This document shows, piece after piece, positions 9,350 to 19,735 of a stretch of DNA of 64,000 bases. Both the position numbers and the translations under genes were made by a program. Location: NCBI GenBank assembly GCA_036365145.1, contig JAEOAD010000001.1:99917501-99981500 (forward strand). Direction: 5' to 3'. This DNA comes from Orientallactaga sibirica (lineage: Eukaryota > Chordata > Mammalia > Rodentia > Dipodidae). How positions within the stretch are numbered: position 1 is the first letter of the stretch; each line of letters begins with the position of its first letter. A model generated the notes under the pieces. It saw nothing but the letters and a program-made list of their open reading frames with translations. It ran no database searches and was not told the origin of the DNA.

Positions 9350-10130
9350 CCCCTTGTTGGGGTAAATATTTTAAGTCTCTTGCTGGTACCCAAGTAGGTC
9401 TTTTTTCCTCTTGAGGAAAGACACATCCAAATCCTCTCCCTGCTGTGAGGAGGGGGTCTGGTCCCTTCCAGGCCCCAGTTAATGGGTCCCTCCATTTGAC
9501 CCAGATGGAGCTGTAGGTGACAGCTGAGGTCCAATGTTTTTGAAAAGGGGATAAGTGTCTATCTTCTTTAGAAAAATTTAAAATATTTAGGGTTAATAAT
9601 GCCTTTTTTAGTTGGTCATGTGGGGGTAGGGATTCCCCCTTTTGTTTTTGTAATTGAGACTTGAGAGTTTGATGATATCTTTTCACGATGGCCTGGCCCC
9701 ACAGGTTATATGGGATGCCTGTGGAAAGTGAGATTTTCCAGGTTTGGAGGAAATCTATAAAAGTTTTGCTTACGAAGCAGGGACCATTATTGGTTTTGAT
9801 TTGATCTGGCAATCGAAAGGTGGCAAAGCATTGAAGCATATGGCTAATAGTATGTTTAGTTTTTCCCCCAGCATGTGCCGATGCCCAGCAAGCATGGGAG
9901 AAAGTATCAACTGAGAGAAAAATATATTTAAGTTTTCCAAATGGAGAATAGTGAGTAACGTCAATCTCTCAAAGGTGATTAGGGCGTAGTCCTCGAGGAT
10001 TGGCTCCTGTAGTTTGAAGAGGAGGTACCTGGAGGAAAGGCTGACAGGATTTGTAAGTTCGGACATTTTTTTTTTTAAGGTCCTTGACTGGCACATGGGG
10101 ATATTTATGTTTAAGGCCCCTCCAATTTAT
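9246..10130 (-). pseudogene. pol: Retroviral integrase (pol 3' part), catalytically broken
   Basis: One continuous minus-strand frame from about 10130 to 9246, broken by a TGA at 9971-9969. The zinc-binding N-terminus shows His (about 10125) and a YxxC where CxxC is expected. The core keeps the first catalytic Asp in EIDVTHY just after the stop. The second catalytic position is Asn in IKTNNGP (codon 9791-9789) and the third is Lys in QAIVKRYH (codon 9683-9681). They are exactly 35 residues apart, as in the DD(35)E triad. The C-terminal domain (VKWRDPLTGAWKGPDPLL...) is class II ERV-like. It would normally insert viral DNA into the host genome; here two of three active-site acids are lost. Confidence 0.9.
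9634..9653 (-). promoter_or_regulatory. Possible central polypurine tract
   Basis: These 20 bases are identical to 8738-8757, the purine run next to the 3' LTR (plus strand tcccccttttgtttttgtaa). Here they lie inside integrase and encode QKQKG. The run could serve as a second plus-strand primer, or the match could come from coding constraint plus chance. Confidence 0.4.
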
Positions 10131-10135
10131 ATGAG

Positions 10136-10590
10136 TTAATAAGTAGCTTCTGAGACTGTATTACATTGAGGCTTAGAGGCCAGTTTGTCAGCCAAATTGT
10201 TTCTTTTAGAGAGGAATCCTGGTAAATTTTGATGGCCTCTGAGATGTTGAAGGAAAATGGGGTTAATTTTTTGTTTAAGTAGGGAGCGGGCTTGAATCAT
10301 CAATGGGGTTATAATATTAGAGTCCAGTCTAATATGGGCCTCAATTAGGTTGGGTAACAGGTTAACAACATAAAGGCTGTCAGAAAATAAGTTAAATGGC
10401 TCCTGAATAGTGTCCAAAGCCAAAACGACAGCAAATAGTTCTTTGAATTGTGCTGATCCTTTGACCTCATGGGAGATTGACTTTATGGGCATAGGCTTTT
10501 CTCCCCTCCTTAGGGGAGGGTAAACAACTAGGGAAGCTCCCAAGTGCCCCCCATCAGTGAATACGGTAAGAAAATCAGGGTTGGGTTTAG
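10136..10590 (-). pseudogene. pol: Retroviral RNase H domain (pol), motifs intact
   Basis: Minus-strand frame 10543-10136 plus its in-frame upstream part to about 10590. All four acidic residues of the retroviral RNase H site can be seen: Asp in FTDGG, Glu in AQFKELFAV, Asp in LFSDSLYVV and Asp in NNLADKLAS. The His-containing loop HLRGHQNLPG is also present. The domain degrades the RNA strand of RNA-DNA hybrids. A frameshift near 10150 separates it from integrase, and another near 10590-10600 separates it from RT. It survives only as a fragment of broken pol. Confidence 0.88.
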
Positions 10591-11360
10591 ATTAAAAAAA
10601 GTCTGGGGGGTCTCCATTCCAACCTAGAGAAGGAGCTCATCCATTTATAAGGACCATCGTGACAATCAATTATACCCAGAAACCCCTCGAGGGCCATAGC
10701 AACCCTGTTGTTATTTCTCTGAAGCCAAGTGAAGTCTGTTACCTTAAAGGGGGTGACAATGACATGAGGCTCCATGCCAAACAATCGGACAGAGGTGTCC
10801 CTGCCCTTTATAATGCAGTCTGCAATCTGGTTAGTTATAGAGTAAACTCTGGGGACTCCACCAAGGGAGAGGTGAATCCATTGGATGGGTTCTCCTTCCT
10901 CGGCTAACAGCGCAGTGCATAATGTTTCCCCAGAGAAAATACAGAGGGAGATAGGTAAGTTAGGATTAAACCTCTTTAGGACAGCAGCATCAATAGCCCA
11001 TTGTACCTTATGTAGAATTTGTTTATGATGAGGGGGCAAGGTTATCTGAGAGGAAAGAGTATGACCCTTTAAGAGGTCAAATAAAGGGGACAGTTCCTCA
11101 GTAGTTATGGGTATCCAGGGCCTCATCCAATTAATTTTTCTCAGCACCTTTTGGAGTTGAGGCAAAGTATAGAATGTTTGAATATGGAGTTGGGGTTTGA
11201 CAGGAGAGACAGTATCAAGGAATAACCTGGAGCCCAAAATCTTGAAGGGAGGGGCAGTTTGAACCTTTTCTGGAGACACCTGTAAAATGGCAAGGCATTT
11301 AGCAGTAAGGTCTTGGAGATCAGATGGGTTGGAATGACCTAAAATAATAATAAAATATTA
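10587..11360 (-). pseudogene. pol: Reverse transcriptase thumb/connection remnant (pol)
   Basis: Minus-strand frame 11279-10587, extended upstream to about 11345 (HSNPSDLQDL then PEKVQ...PFKILGSRLF). This is the class II RT region following the polymerase active site, through thumb and connection (LLKGHTLSSQITL, HKVQWAIDAAVLKR). In this frame the slot for the YxDD box reads YFII in an AT-rich run, with a stop just upstream, so the two catalytic aspartates are absent. Fingers and palm are not found upstream; decayed MaLR sequence begins near 11420 instead. Confidence 0.85.
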
Positions 11361-11419
11361 GGATGATTAATTAAGGAAGAAAAGATATGAGACATGTATT
11401 GTTAGGGTCAATCCAGGGC

Positions 11420-11886
11420 TGACAGCTAGTAGTTTTTTATGATGTTGAAGCTTATAGATCTAGGGGAAGTTTCATATTGGCAGAAGAAGTTGGCCTGACT
11501 TTATAGAGCCATGAAAGAGAGAAAAAGGAATTAATTAGTTATATAATACATACAGTAAAATTATTGTAGTCAAGGCACAGTAAGCTTTAGGAATTTTTGT
11601 TAGACACACTTTGTATATCTTTATAATGGAATTTTAAATCATTATTACACCTTAAAATTGGCCCCCAGTGACATTGTCCTTAGTAAGGCAATTGTAGATG
11701 TAAACTATAAATTCATAAAATACTGAATATATTGGGGGACATATATTTAAATTACCACATTTTGTCCCTGGCTTTTAATAGATTTAAAATAACATTTACA
11801 ATAATAATAAAATCAAATAAGTTAATTGGTATAAAGGCATAGTAAGGAGAGAGTAAAACAATTTAAATTTAACCATCAGAGACTGA
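11420..11886 (-). repeat. Decayed MaLR LTR and internal 3' end inside the ERV
   Basis: Bases 11420-11759 align in order with the minus-strand MaLR-like LTR at 44320-44678 (ttgaagctt, aggggaagtt, tactgaatatattgggg, accaca). 11760-11886 aligns with the adjoining internal 3' end (gtccctggc...aatagatt). Divergence is clearly far above that of the ERV's own LTRs. Confidence 0.8.
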
Positions 11887-12004
11887 CAGTTTTTAGTTTT
11901 TTTTTTTTTTTTTTTAATTTTGTCCCTCCAGCTGGGCAGAGCTGTTAGGGAAAACTTTAATCTTAGGCCAACATTGTATTACCGATTGAGTTGGTTGGGC
12001 TTAG

Positions 12005-12151
12005 TATGAATTGAGGTAGGTGGGTAGAGAGAGAATGGGCATGTCAGGCCTCCAGCCACTGTTTACATGGGTACTGGAGAATTGAGCCTCGAATCGGGGT
12101 CCTTAGGCTTTACAGGCAAGTGTTTAACAATTAAGCCATCTCTTTAGTCCC
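12005..12151 (-). repeat. Decayed tRNA-derived SINE inside the ERV
   Basis: Minus-strand copy recognisable from gagaatgggcatgtcaggcctccagccact through 'aattaagccatctctttagtccc'. No clear target duplication. Confidence 0.8.
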
Positions 12152-13140
12152 ATGTTAATGGAAAGGCAGTGAAGGGTGGGACAATGGTGTGTAGAATATA
12201 ACCATATAGGTTTTTTTTTTTTTTTACTTTGGGCCCCACAGAACACTCAGTTAAGAGCATAGAGGGGGTGCCCAGAGGCAAAAGGGACAGGGACGGCAGC
12301 GGCTCGCCTCATGGCCTCATGGTGGACCGCCTGCCCATTCCTAAGATATTTTTAAAGCAAGTTAGGAGCCCGCCCACCTGTCTCCTTGTTTGGTTGGCCT
12401 TTTTTTTTTTTTTTTTTTTTGATAAAAGTGACCAAAAGTGACGCCTGGAGGTGCGGGTGAGGCACAGCCAGTGAGGCTCGGGGCAGTGTTTGGGCCTGGG
12501 CTGGAGCCGCCGCTTAGGATGTCGGCAGAGACTGGCTGTTGTCTCTCCGCTTAAAGTGCGCAAGTTTTGTTTTGTGGACCAGTGGCTTGTGTTCCACGCC
12601 TGCAAGGAAAGTTAACCTCGGTTTGTATTTGATCACAGTTTACATTCATAGAAAGTTACATGGAGGAGCTGTCCTCCATCAGGGGTTTGAGCACATTTGT
12701 CTTAGGCAGTAGTTACGGGCTGAAAAGAGCTGAAAAGATAGCTGCCGGGTGGTGGCTTGGGTGGCGGCCTTGGGAGAAAGGAGATTTTAAAAGTCAGTTT
12801 TAGTTTTTTTTACAGTTTTTGTTAAGGGCAAAAATGAACTTTTTTACAGAGATGTCTTTAAGGCCGGCAATTATGGCAAGGAGGATTGAATTAATCCATG
12901 GGGCTGAAACAAAAGTTTTGTCCCAAGAGCCACACTGTAGGAGGAGTAGGGCAATAGTAATATACATGAGTACAACATAAGCATAAAGTCTCAAAAAATA
13001 GTTAAGCATGTTGTAGAATTGAGTTTAGATTTAGATTTATGATGGCCAGTGAGCCTGTGTCCTTATGGGACGGCTTGATGAAATTAAACACAGTGTAGCT
13101 GGGAGCAGATCTCCCCATCAGGTTTGTTTTGTCTTTTGGA
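12152..13140 (-). other. ERV leader region, non-coding
   Basis: Between the foreign SINE/MaLR sequence and the tandem repeats. It is partly GC-rich with T runs at 12212-12225 and 12402-12420. No gag motif such as a zinc knuckle or major homology region was found in any minus-strand frame. Confidence 0.6.
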
Positions 13141-13582
13141 ACGGAGTTTTTATTTAAATGAGGAGGCAAAAATGTTTAAAGTCTTCTCTAGGTCTACCCA
13201 TGTGGTGCGTCCGCCATGAACTGGCGCTTCTAAGATGGCGCCCCCATTTAAATGAGGGGGCAGGACAAAAATGGTGGCACTGCAGAAGCGGTCTGTCGGA
13301 AACCCGGAAATGAGAGGAGAGAGAAAGGAACAAGAGATGTTGAAGTTTGGGACAGAGTTTTTATTTAAATGAGGAGGCAAAACTTTTAAAGTATCCTCTA
13401 GGTCTACCCACGTGGTGTGTCCGCCATGAACTGGTGTTTAGAAATGGCGGCACTGTAGAACCCGGAAATGAAAGCAAAGAGAAAATGGTGAGTTTCCTCT
13501 AGGTCTGCCCACGTGGTGTGTCCACCATGAACGTCCCTGTTTAGAAATGGCGGCGAACCGGAAATGAAAGGAAAGAGAAAAG
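13141..13582 (-). repeat. Three diverged tandem units in the ERV leader
   Basis: Units begin near 13141, 13353 and 13488, each with 'ctaggtctaccca.gtggtg.gtcc.ccatgaac', then an 'atggcgg' part and an 'accggaaatga' end. The first two also share tttttatttaaatgaggaggca. On the minus strand they encode short repeated TTWxDLExT segments without a long open frame. Confidence 0.85.
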
Positions 13583-13780
13583 AAGTTGAAGCAAGCACAG
13601 ATTATAGAAGCAAAGGTTAGAATATTAAATATGAAGATTACCTCATAACTTATGAGGATACACCCATCAGCAGTCCGATTAGCCCATCAGCTTAATTTTG
13701 AATTTTTTTTTTCATCATGTCGGTAGTCTGTAGTCCGTTTTGAATCCTCACACGTCCTCACACGGGGCAGCAGTTGTTGT

Positions 13781-13798
13781 GCCCCATGTTGGGCGCCA
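13781..13798 (-). promoter_or_regulatory. Primer-binding site, tRNA-Lys1,2 type
   Basis: Minus strand tggcgcccaacatggggc, 17 of 18 matches to the Lys1,2 primer site (the mismatch is a CpG-type G to A). It lies two bases inside the 5' LTR end. Confidence 0.92.
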
Positions 13799-13800
13799 GA

Positions 13801-14200
13801 TGCCAGGGATTTTTTCCCTCCACCACAAGCAGGTAGAGCAGAAGAGAGAGAGAACCGGACCAGCCGCTTCTCTTGAGGCTGAGCGAGAAGGCAGGTGTCG
13901 GCGACTCAAACCCCTCCCTCAACTAAAACACCAGGGAGAAAAACCACATTGAGTCGCGGAGACCGTCTAAGGCGGGAATCGCTCCGTTTATTGTCAGGGG
14001 AGGTATTTATATATTTTGAGGAAGGGGGTGGGAAGAGGGGATGAGAGAAAGGTGTAAGGGCCAATAGTATTTCATCATGTCAGCAGTAGCTGGGCGGAGG
14101 CAGTTTCAGCTTAGGCCTTGCTGAGAATTAGGCCAAAGACAGGTCGCCAAACTCAGGAAGTTCCACTAGGCCTCACACCCGGGCCTCATAGGGCCCAACA
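13801..14200 (-). repeat. 5' LTR of the class II ERV
   Basis: 400 bp. TATA-like sequence at about 14004-14013 and AATAAA at 13992-13987 on the minus strand lie only about 15 bases apart, so R is very short. It starts TGTTGGGCCC and ends CCCTGGCA on the minus strand. Confidence 0.94.
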
Positions 14201-14206
14201 CTGTAG

Positions 14207-14520
14207 CCCAAGAAATATTTCATGGGCATAACAAGTGCCAAATACCAATTTATTTTTTATTAAAAATCAATATTTTGAATTCATGATAATACACTCCTTA
14301 AATGACTATGATGGTATAAAACCTACAGGGTTTTGATCTTGCTTTTTTTTTCCCCCTTCAATTCTAAAAGTTACACATAATGACAGTGGAAATTACCTTT
14401 CCAACCCGAATTCTATAGCATTTTCCTCTGTTTCGAACACAATGTTTTTGAGATATATGACTATTTACAGTGTAACAAATAGATTGTAATTAACTATAGT
14501 TATTATGTGAATTTTTTAAA
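14207..14520. other. No gene or recognised repeat
   Basis: AT-rich flank of the ERV; nothing supported. Confidence 0.5.
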
Positions 14521-14812
14521 ATAAATTATTTATTTTCAAACATAGAGGCGAGCATAGAGGGTGGAAGGACAGGAGGGAGGGAGGAGGAACAAAGGATGGG
14601 AAGAAGAGGAAGTAAAGGAAGGAGGGAGGAAGGAGGGAAGATTAAGAGAAGAGAGGTGGAGAATGTGTGTACCAGGGCCTCTAGCTGTTGAAAACTAACT
14701 CCAGATGCATGTGCCACTTTCTTCCTCTGGATTTACATGAGTGCTGGGCAATAGAACTCAGGTCATTAGGCTGTGCAAGCAATTGTCTTAACTGTGAGCC
14801 GTCTATCCAGTC
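14521..14812 (-). repeat. tRNA-derived SINE with expanded purine tract
   Basis: Minus-strand copy. The CT-rich part before the tail (GA/GGA-rich on the plus strand, about 14560-14660) has grown to about 100 bp. The head end is gagccgtctatccagtc. Confidence 0.85.
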
Positions 14813-14825
14813 TATCTATCTATTA

Positions 14826-15018
14826 AGGCTGGAGGGATGGCTTAGTGGTTAAGGTGTTTGCCTGCAAAGCCAAAGGACCCAGGTTCGATTCCCCAGATGC
14901 ATTAGCCAGATGCACAAGGGGGTGCATGCATCTAGAGTTCATTTGCATGGGCTGGAGACCCTGGCATGCCTATTCTCTCTCTCCCTCTTTCTGTGTTAAA
15001 TAAATAAAAATAAAATAC
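14826..15018 (+). repeat. tRNA-derived SINE
   Basis: Nearly complete: aaggctggagggatggctta, a B-box-like ggttcgattcccca, 'agccagatgcacaaggggg', a CT run and an aaataaataaaaataaaa tail. Confidence 0.93.
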
Positions 15019-15344
15019 ATTATTAAAAGGGATTTTTTTCTTCTTATAAGACTTTGAACCTACTCATTAAGCTTGCAATACAATGGAATGAGCAAATCTT
15101 TAAAAAAAATACATTCAACTTTGAATCTTTCTAGAATTTCTAAGCAAAGCTCACTTTATAAAATGCTTGCCCTTAAAACCAAGTAGCTCTAAAAAGCATC
15201 CCACCTTTTGTTTATATTTACTCAGCAATAATTGAGGAGGTTTATGCTGTAGAGAAAACTCTTGAATTTTTGCCTGTCAATGTATTATGTGTCTTTTATT
15301 ATTATTATTATTACAATTATTATTATTTGTTTTTTGTAATCTTT

Positions 15345-15549
15345 TTTTTATGAATGAGAAAGTGAGAAAGAAGCCAGGTCCTCCAGAAACTGCAATTGAA
15401 CTCAAGGCACGTGTTCCACCTTGTGTGCATATATGACCTTGTGCACTTGCATCATCTTGTATGTTTGGCTTAGTGGGACCTGGAGATTTCAACAAGCATT
15501 CTTAGGCTTCGCAGGCAAGTGCCTTAACCGCTGAGCCATCTCTCCAGCC
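15345..15549 (-). repeat. tRNA-derived SINE, longer subtype
   Basis: Minus strand. It carries the extra 'gacctggagatt' segment seen in the 42.5, 55.9 and 62.3 kb copies, and the head gagccatctctccagccct. A (TTA)n run lies just beyond its tail at 15296-15330. Confidence 0.9.
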
Positions 15550-15574
15550 CTCCTTAAAGAAAGAGGCTGGTAGA

Positions 15575-15889
<315 letters not shown>

Positions 15890-15958
15890 CAGAGAGAGTG
15901 AGTCTGGGCATGCCAGGTCTTCCTGCCACTCCCAACAATTTTCAGACTCATGTGCCAA
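15890..15958 (-). repeat. SINE remnant at the end of the purine tract
   Basis: The stretch agagagagtgagtctgggca, then 'tgccaggtcttcctgccact...actcatgtgcca', matches the middle of the minus-strand SINE. The purine tract lies exactly where the SINE's CT tail should be. Confidence 0.7.
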
Positions 15959-16925
15959 AATGATAAAAGAATGAATCAAAATTAAAAGAACTTTAGAGTG
16001 ATTTATTAAACATATAAGGGAACCTACATCAGGGAATTTCAAAAGAGGAGAAAAGGAAAAGGCAGAAAGAGTATGTAAACACCCGATGATGAAAATATTC
16101 CTAAAGTTGATGAAAAATACTATTCTATATAGTTGCAAAGTTTAATACATTTCCAGCAGAATCAAGTCAAACAGCTCACAGTTAGACAGATGACACATTT
16201 GCCATTAGATCCCAGGTACACAAGGGGCAAGTGATGACAGATTCAAAACAATAAAAAAAGAGCTGTGGAACAAGAACCCATTAAAACCATATCAAAAATT
16301 AATGTGAAGTTAACTCATTCGTAAATAAAAAACACTGAGAGGATCCATTGCTGAAAGACATGCTGCAGTCAACACTAAAAGGAGTCCTTCAGAGCAAAAT
16401 TAAAGCAAACCACAACCCACACTAAGTCCTAAGAGCAATGTTTACTACCAACTCCCTGGAGGAGGTTCTTTGGCTAGCCATGACAGCCTGCAAGTATATT
16501 TAATCCACCACTTCCTCTGTTATGTTTCCTGGGCCCTGGCAGGAGTGCTAGAGATGATTCCTCTCCTGCTAGGCAGTGGGTATTCTTTTCTTGTCATTTT
16601 GATGAGTCTTTTGTCTCTCCTTTATTTACTATCATCTATAAATAGCAAGTTCTCTAACAAATAGTGAGAGCAGCATGGATCAAAGGGGTACACTTATAAA
16701 TTTAGAAGACTTTTTGTTGGGCATAACCTCTACATTTATCCAAATAACAGTGGAAGCTTCCCCTAAGGTCTATGATCTTCCACATATAGGCCTCTTGTTT
16801 GGTCCACAGGGGGCCCTCAGTGGAATGGGAGTTTAGGAGAGAGGGAAAAAGAGGAGAAGCTCCTGGGAATATGACTAATTTGTAGTATGTGTATATATTA
16901 AAGTTTCCAATAAAATTATTAAAGA
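15959..16925 (+). repeat. Possible old LINE-derived sequence
   Basis: The part near 16340-16410 (gaaagacatgctgcagtcaa, then 'actaaaaggagtccttcag') has an L1 ORF2 flavour. The block ends with aataaaattattaaag before the next SINE, as a LINE 3' end would. No reading frame confirms it. Confidence 0.3.
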
Positions 16926-16935
16926 TTGGAAAAAA

Positions 16936-17166
16936 GGGCTGGAGAGATGGCTTAGTGGTTAAGGTGCTTGCCTGTAAAGCCTAAGGACCCATGCTCGATC
17001 GCTCTCCGCATCCCACATAAGCCAGATGCACAAAGGTGAGGCAAATGCAAGGTTGCACATGCCCATGAGGTGGCCAAACATCTGGAGTTCGATTACAGTG
17101 GCTGAGGCCCTGGCTTGCCAATTCATTCTCTCTCTCTCTAAAAACAAAACTGAAAAAAAATAATAA
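16936..17166 (+). repeat. tRNA-derived SINE, longer subtype
   Basis: Head gggctggagagatggcttag; the body has an extended 'gcaaatgcaaggttgcacatg' middle; short CT run and A-rich tail. Confidence 0.93.
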
Positions 17167-17679
17167 AGGCATAAATACATGGAAAGACATATAAAAGAGG
17201 CAAGAGTATAGGTAAAGATAACCACATCGTTAGTCCATGAGTCTATATCATGGTAAAATCTGTCATGGCAGTATCTCTTCTGGTCCCATTCTGCTACTGT
17301 AACAGCTCAGCTTACCCCACCAAGTTATCTCTTGTTTTTATCATCCATTCACCTATGTCCCTGGGGTTCACAAAGAGCCAGCTTAACTTATGTTCTAATT
17401 ACAAACTCTTAGAATTTGAACAACCTGTTTTCTGTTTTCTTTCTCTAGATGTTAATATATCCTATATTAATATCTTAACTTGTTGCTTAAGTAATATTAA
17501 CAAAAACCAGTTGCCCACACAGTATTTTTTTTTCCTTTGAGATTCAGCTCTTTTTTTTTTTTTTTAGTTCAGATTTTGCATTACTTTTTCCAAACATTCT
17601 TTTTCTTGTGCACTGAGAAGAATTGCACTCATGTTTCTGTGCTGCCCTGAAACATGTCTCTGTCCCTTTGTTTCAGTGG
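17167..17679. other. No gene or recognised repeat
   Basis: Includes a T run at 17550-17566. Nothing else supported. Confidence 0.5.
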
Positions 17680-18012
17680 ATGTGTGGATGTTTACAATGT
17701 TTGTGTGTGCATGTACGGTTACATGTGAGCATATGTGGAGCTCTGAAGGCAACCTCCTGTTATTTGCCTTCTCACTGTGCTTGAGGCAGAGTTCCTCCTG
17801 CTGTGGTTTTATCTTTTCTGTTTCATGTGCATTGGTTAAGCTATCCTGCGAGCTCTGGATTCTCCCAGCTCTGTGTCTCACGGCCATGGGTATGTTGGGA
17901 TTACAGACTCATGTGCCATTTTGCATCTGGATGCCTAAGGGTGTTGGGGAATTAAACTCAGGTTAGAAGGCTTGCAAGCGAGTGCCTTTTACCACTGAGT
18001 CATTTTCCCCAG
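17680..18012 (-). repeat. Old rodent SINE-like repeat
   Basis: Starts with a GT/CATG-rich part and ends 'ccactgagtcattttcccc', resembling the end of decayed rodent tRNA-type repeats on the minus strand. 'gtgttggggaattaaactcag' is typical of such repeats. Family not certain. Confidence 0.45.
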
Positions 18013-19408
18013 ACCATGATCTTTTTTTTTTTAAATCTATGGATTATTTGCCTCTTCATTCAAGGGTAATAACATGACTTTAGTAATGAAAACCTAAATT
18101 TTTCAATTTGGAAGATCGGTAAGAACCTTTTGTATGACTTGTCAGATAACACTTTACACATAACTGATATGGGCTTAGGTGATATGATATATGATAAATT
18201 CATACAAACAATATCCTCTTGTCTCTAAATACAAGGCTCTTGGTTAAAATAACACTAAACTTTTAGAGAGCAGCCATATCAAGTCAGCAGTGTATAGACT
18301 TTCTTCTAGTCAACATTTTCTTTTATCCTTTCTTTTTGATTTGAAAATCAAAAGGTCCCATATAAAACTATTTGGAAACAATTGAAAGGTCTTGACCATT
18401 CATCCTTATATCCCATGTACAACAAAAGGCTGTCAGTTTTGATTCTTGTCAAGATCTCAAAAGAGCCTGTTGTTTTTATGTCAGAAATCTCTCCTCAAAT
18501 CCTTTCAGGCAGGCAGAGAATCTTGCTCTAGTCTTATATAATTTATGAACAATATAATATACACTATAGGACAATTAAGGCAATTTAGAACTGTATAAAC
18601 TTGCAAAAATTGTACACGTACCTGAATGCACCTACCCAGATTATGCTATTAGAAGTTACTGTGTGATTTGCGGAATGCCAGAGGAACACGGTGGCTTAAA
18701 GTTGTCTGGAATTGAATAACCTATTTTGAACCTACATTTCACCACTAGATATCTGGGTAGCATTGGTGAAGTCTATTGAACTACTGAGACATAGATCCAT
18801 TTTTTTTTTAAATTTTTGACTATTTGACTAGAATGCATTTTGAACCCCATCTGCTCTCTCTCTTCCTATTTTCTTTCCCACTAAAAGACTTCTTTTTGAA
18901 AGATCTCCATCCTGCTTGCAAGCCTTGTTTGCTTGTTTGTTTATTTATTTATTGACCCACTATGGGGGTTATTTATTGGACAATGGACAATGTGCCTGTG
19001 GTTGCTTCTGCTAAGAGACATAACTTCCCTTTTCCAGAAATCATCAGTTTCCACTTTACTCTGGGAGGTGTGGGATCTCATGGAATTCCCTCATTTTTGA
19101 TGAGCTATTGATAGGCTCAGTCACGTATAAGAAACTCCATCGGCTGTGAGTCCATAAGTGCTGTGGACTTGTATCTAGAAGACCCCACATTGCATCACTC
19201 TGCTTCTAGATTATTCCCCCACTCTCTCCTGAAAGCTTCTCAGAGGTAATACTGTGACAGAAAAACACAAGTCAGAATAGGGAGGATGGAGTAAGTGAGG
19301 GACAAAGGTGGCAAGAAAATGTATCAAAACTAAGGACATGTGAATAAGGCAGGTGGAAACCTACTGCTTGCAAGGCAACATAAAATATAAAATTCAAAAA
19401 CCTGTTTA
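18013..19408. other. No gene; possible old LINE debris near 18.9-19.2 kb
   Basis: Nothing with a coding frame. The segment near 19060-19200 looks like old LINE 3' UTR on the minus strand, but I cannot support a boundary. Confidence 0.35.
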
Positions 19409-19608
19409 GGGCTGGAGAGATGGTTTAGTGGTTACGAAGCTTGCCTGTGAAGCCTAAGGACTCATGCTTGACTCTCCAGGTCTTACGTAAGCCAGATGCA
19501 CAAAGTGATGCAACTGCAAGGTAACACATGAGCATAAGCACATAAAGGAGCTAAAACATCTGGAGTTTGACTGCAGTGGCAAGAACCCGTGACATATCAA
19601 TTCATTCC

Positions 19609-19639
<31 letters not shown>

Positions 19640-19735
19640 CCTCCCTCTCTCTCTCTCTCTCCAATTCTCTCACTCACTCTCTTGTTCTCTCACATTAAAA
19701 AACAAAAACCAAACAAACAAACAAACAAAAAAAAA
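19409..19735 (+). repeat. tRNA-derived SINE with expanded CT tail
   Basis: Head ttagggctggagagatggtt; longer-subtype body; a (CT)n-rich tract of about 80 bp (19607-19692), then an A-rich tail with a (CAAA)n run. Confidence 0.93.

Larger units (their letters stand above)
8329..14206 (-). mobile_element. Defective class II ERV with both LTRs and 6-bp target duplication
   Basis: An element of 5866 bp (8335-14200) on the minus strand, flanked by the perfect 6-bp repeat CTGTAG (8329-8334 and 14201-14206). Six-base duplications are usual for betaretrovirus-like ERVs. From its 5' end (right) it has an LTR, a Lys-type primer site, a ~1.5 kb leader with internal repeats, SINE and MaLR-derived sequence, a partial pol (RT thumb/connection, RNase H, integrase), an env reduced to its ends, a polypurine tract and the 3' LTR. 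Gag, protease and the polymerase fingers and palm are absent. The LTRs differ at roughly 17 sites plus one indel in 400 bp, so it inserted some millions of years ago (rate-dependent inference). It cannot encode its own replication. Confidence 0.93.

Noticed and set aside
12309..12605. Frame with a lysine run, considered as gag nucleocapsid
   Set aside because: The lysines come from a poly-A/T run and no CCHC zinc knuckle is present.
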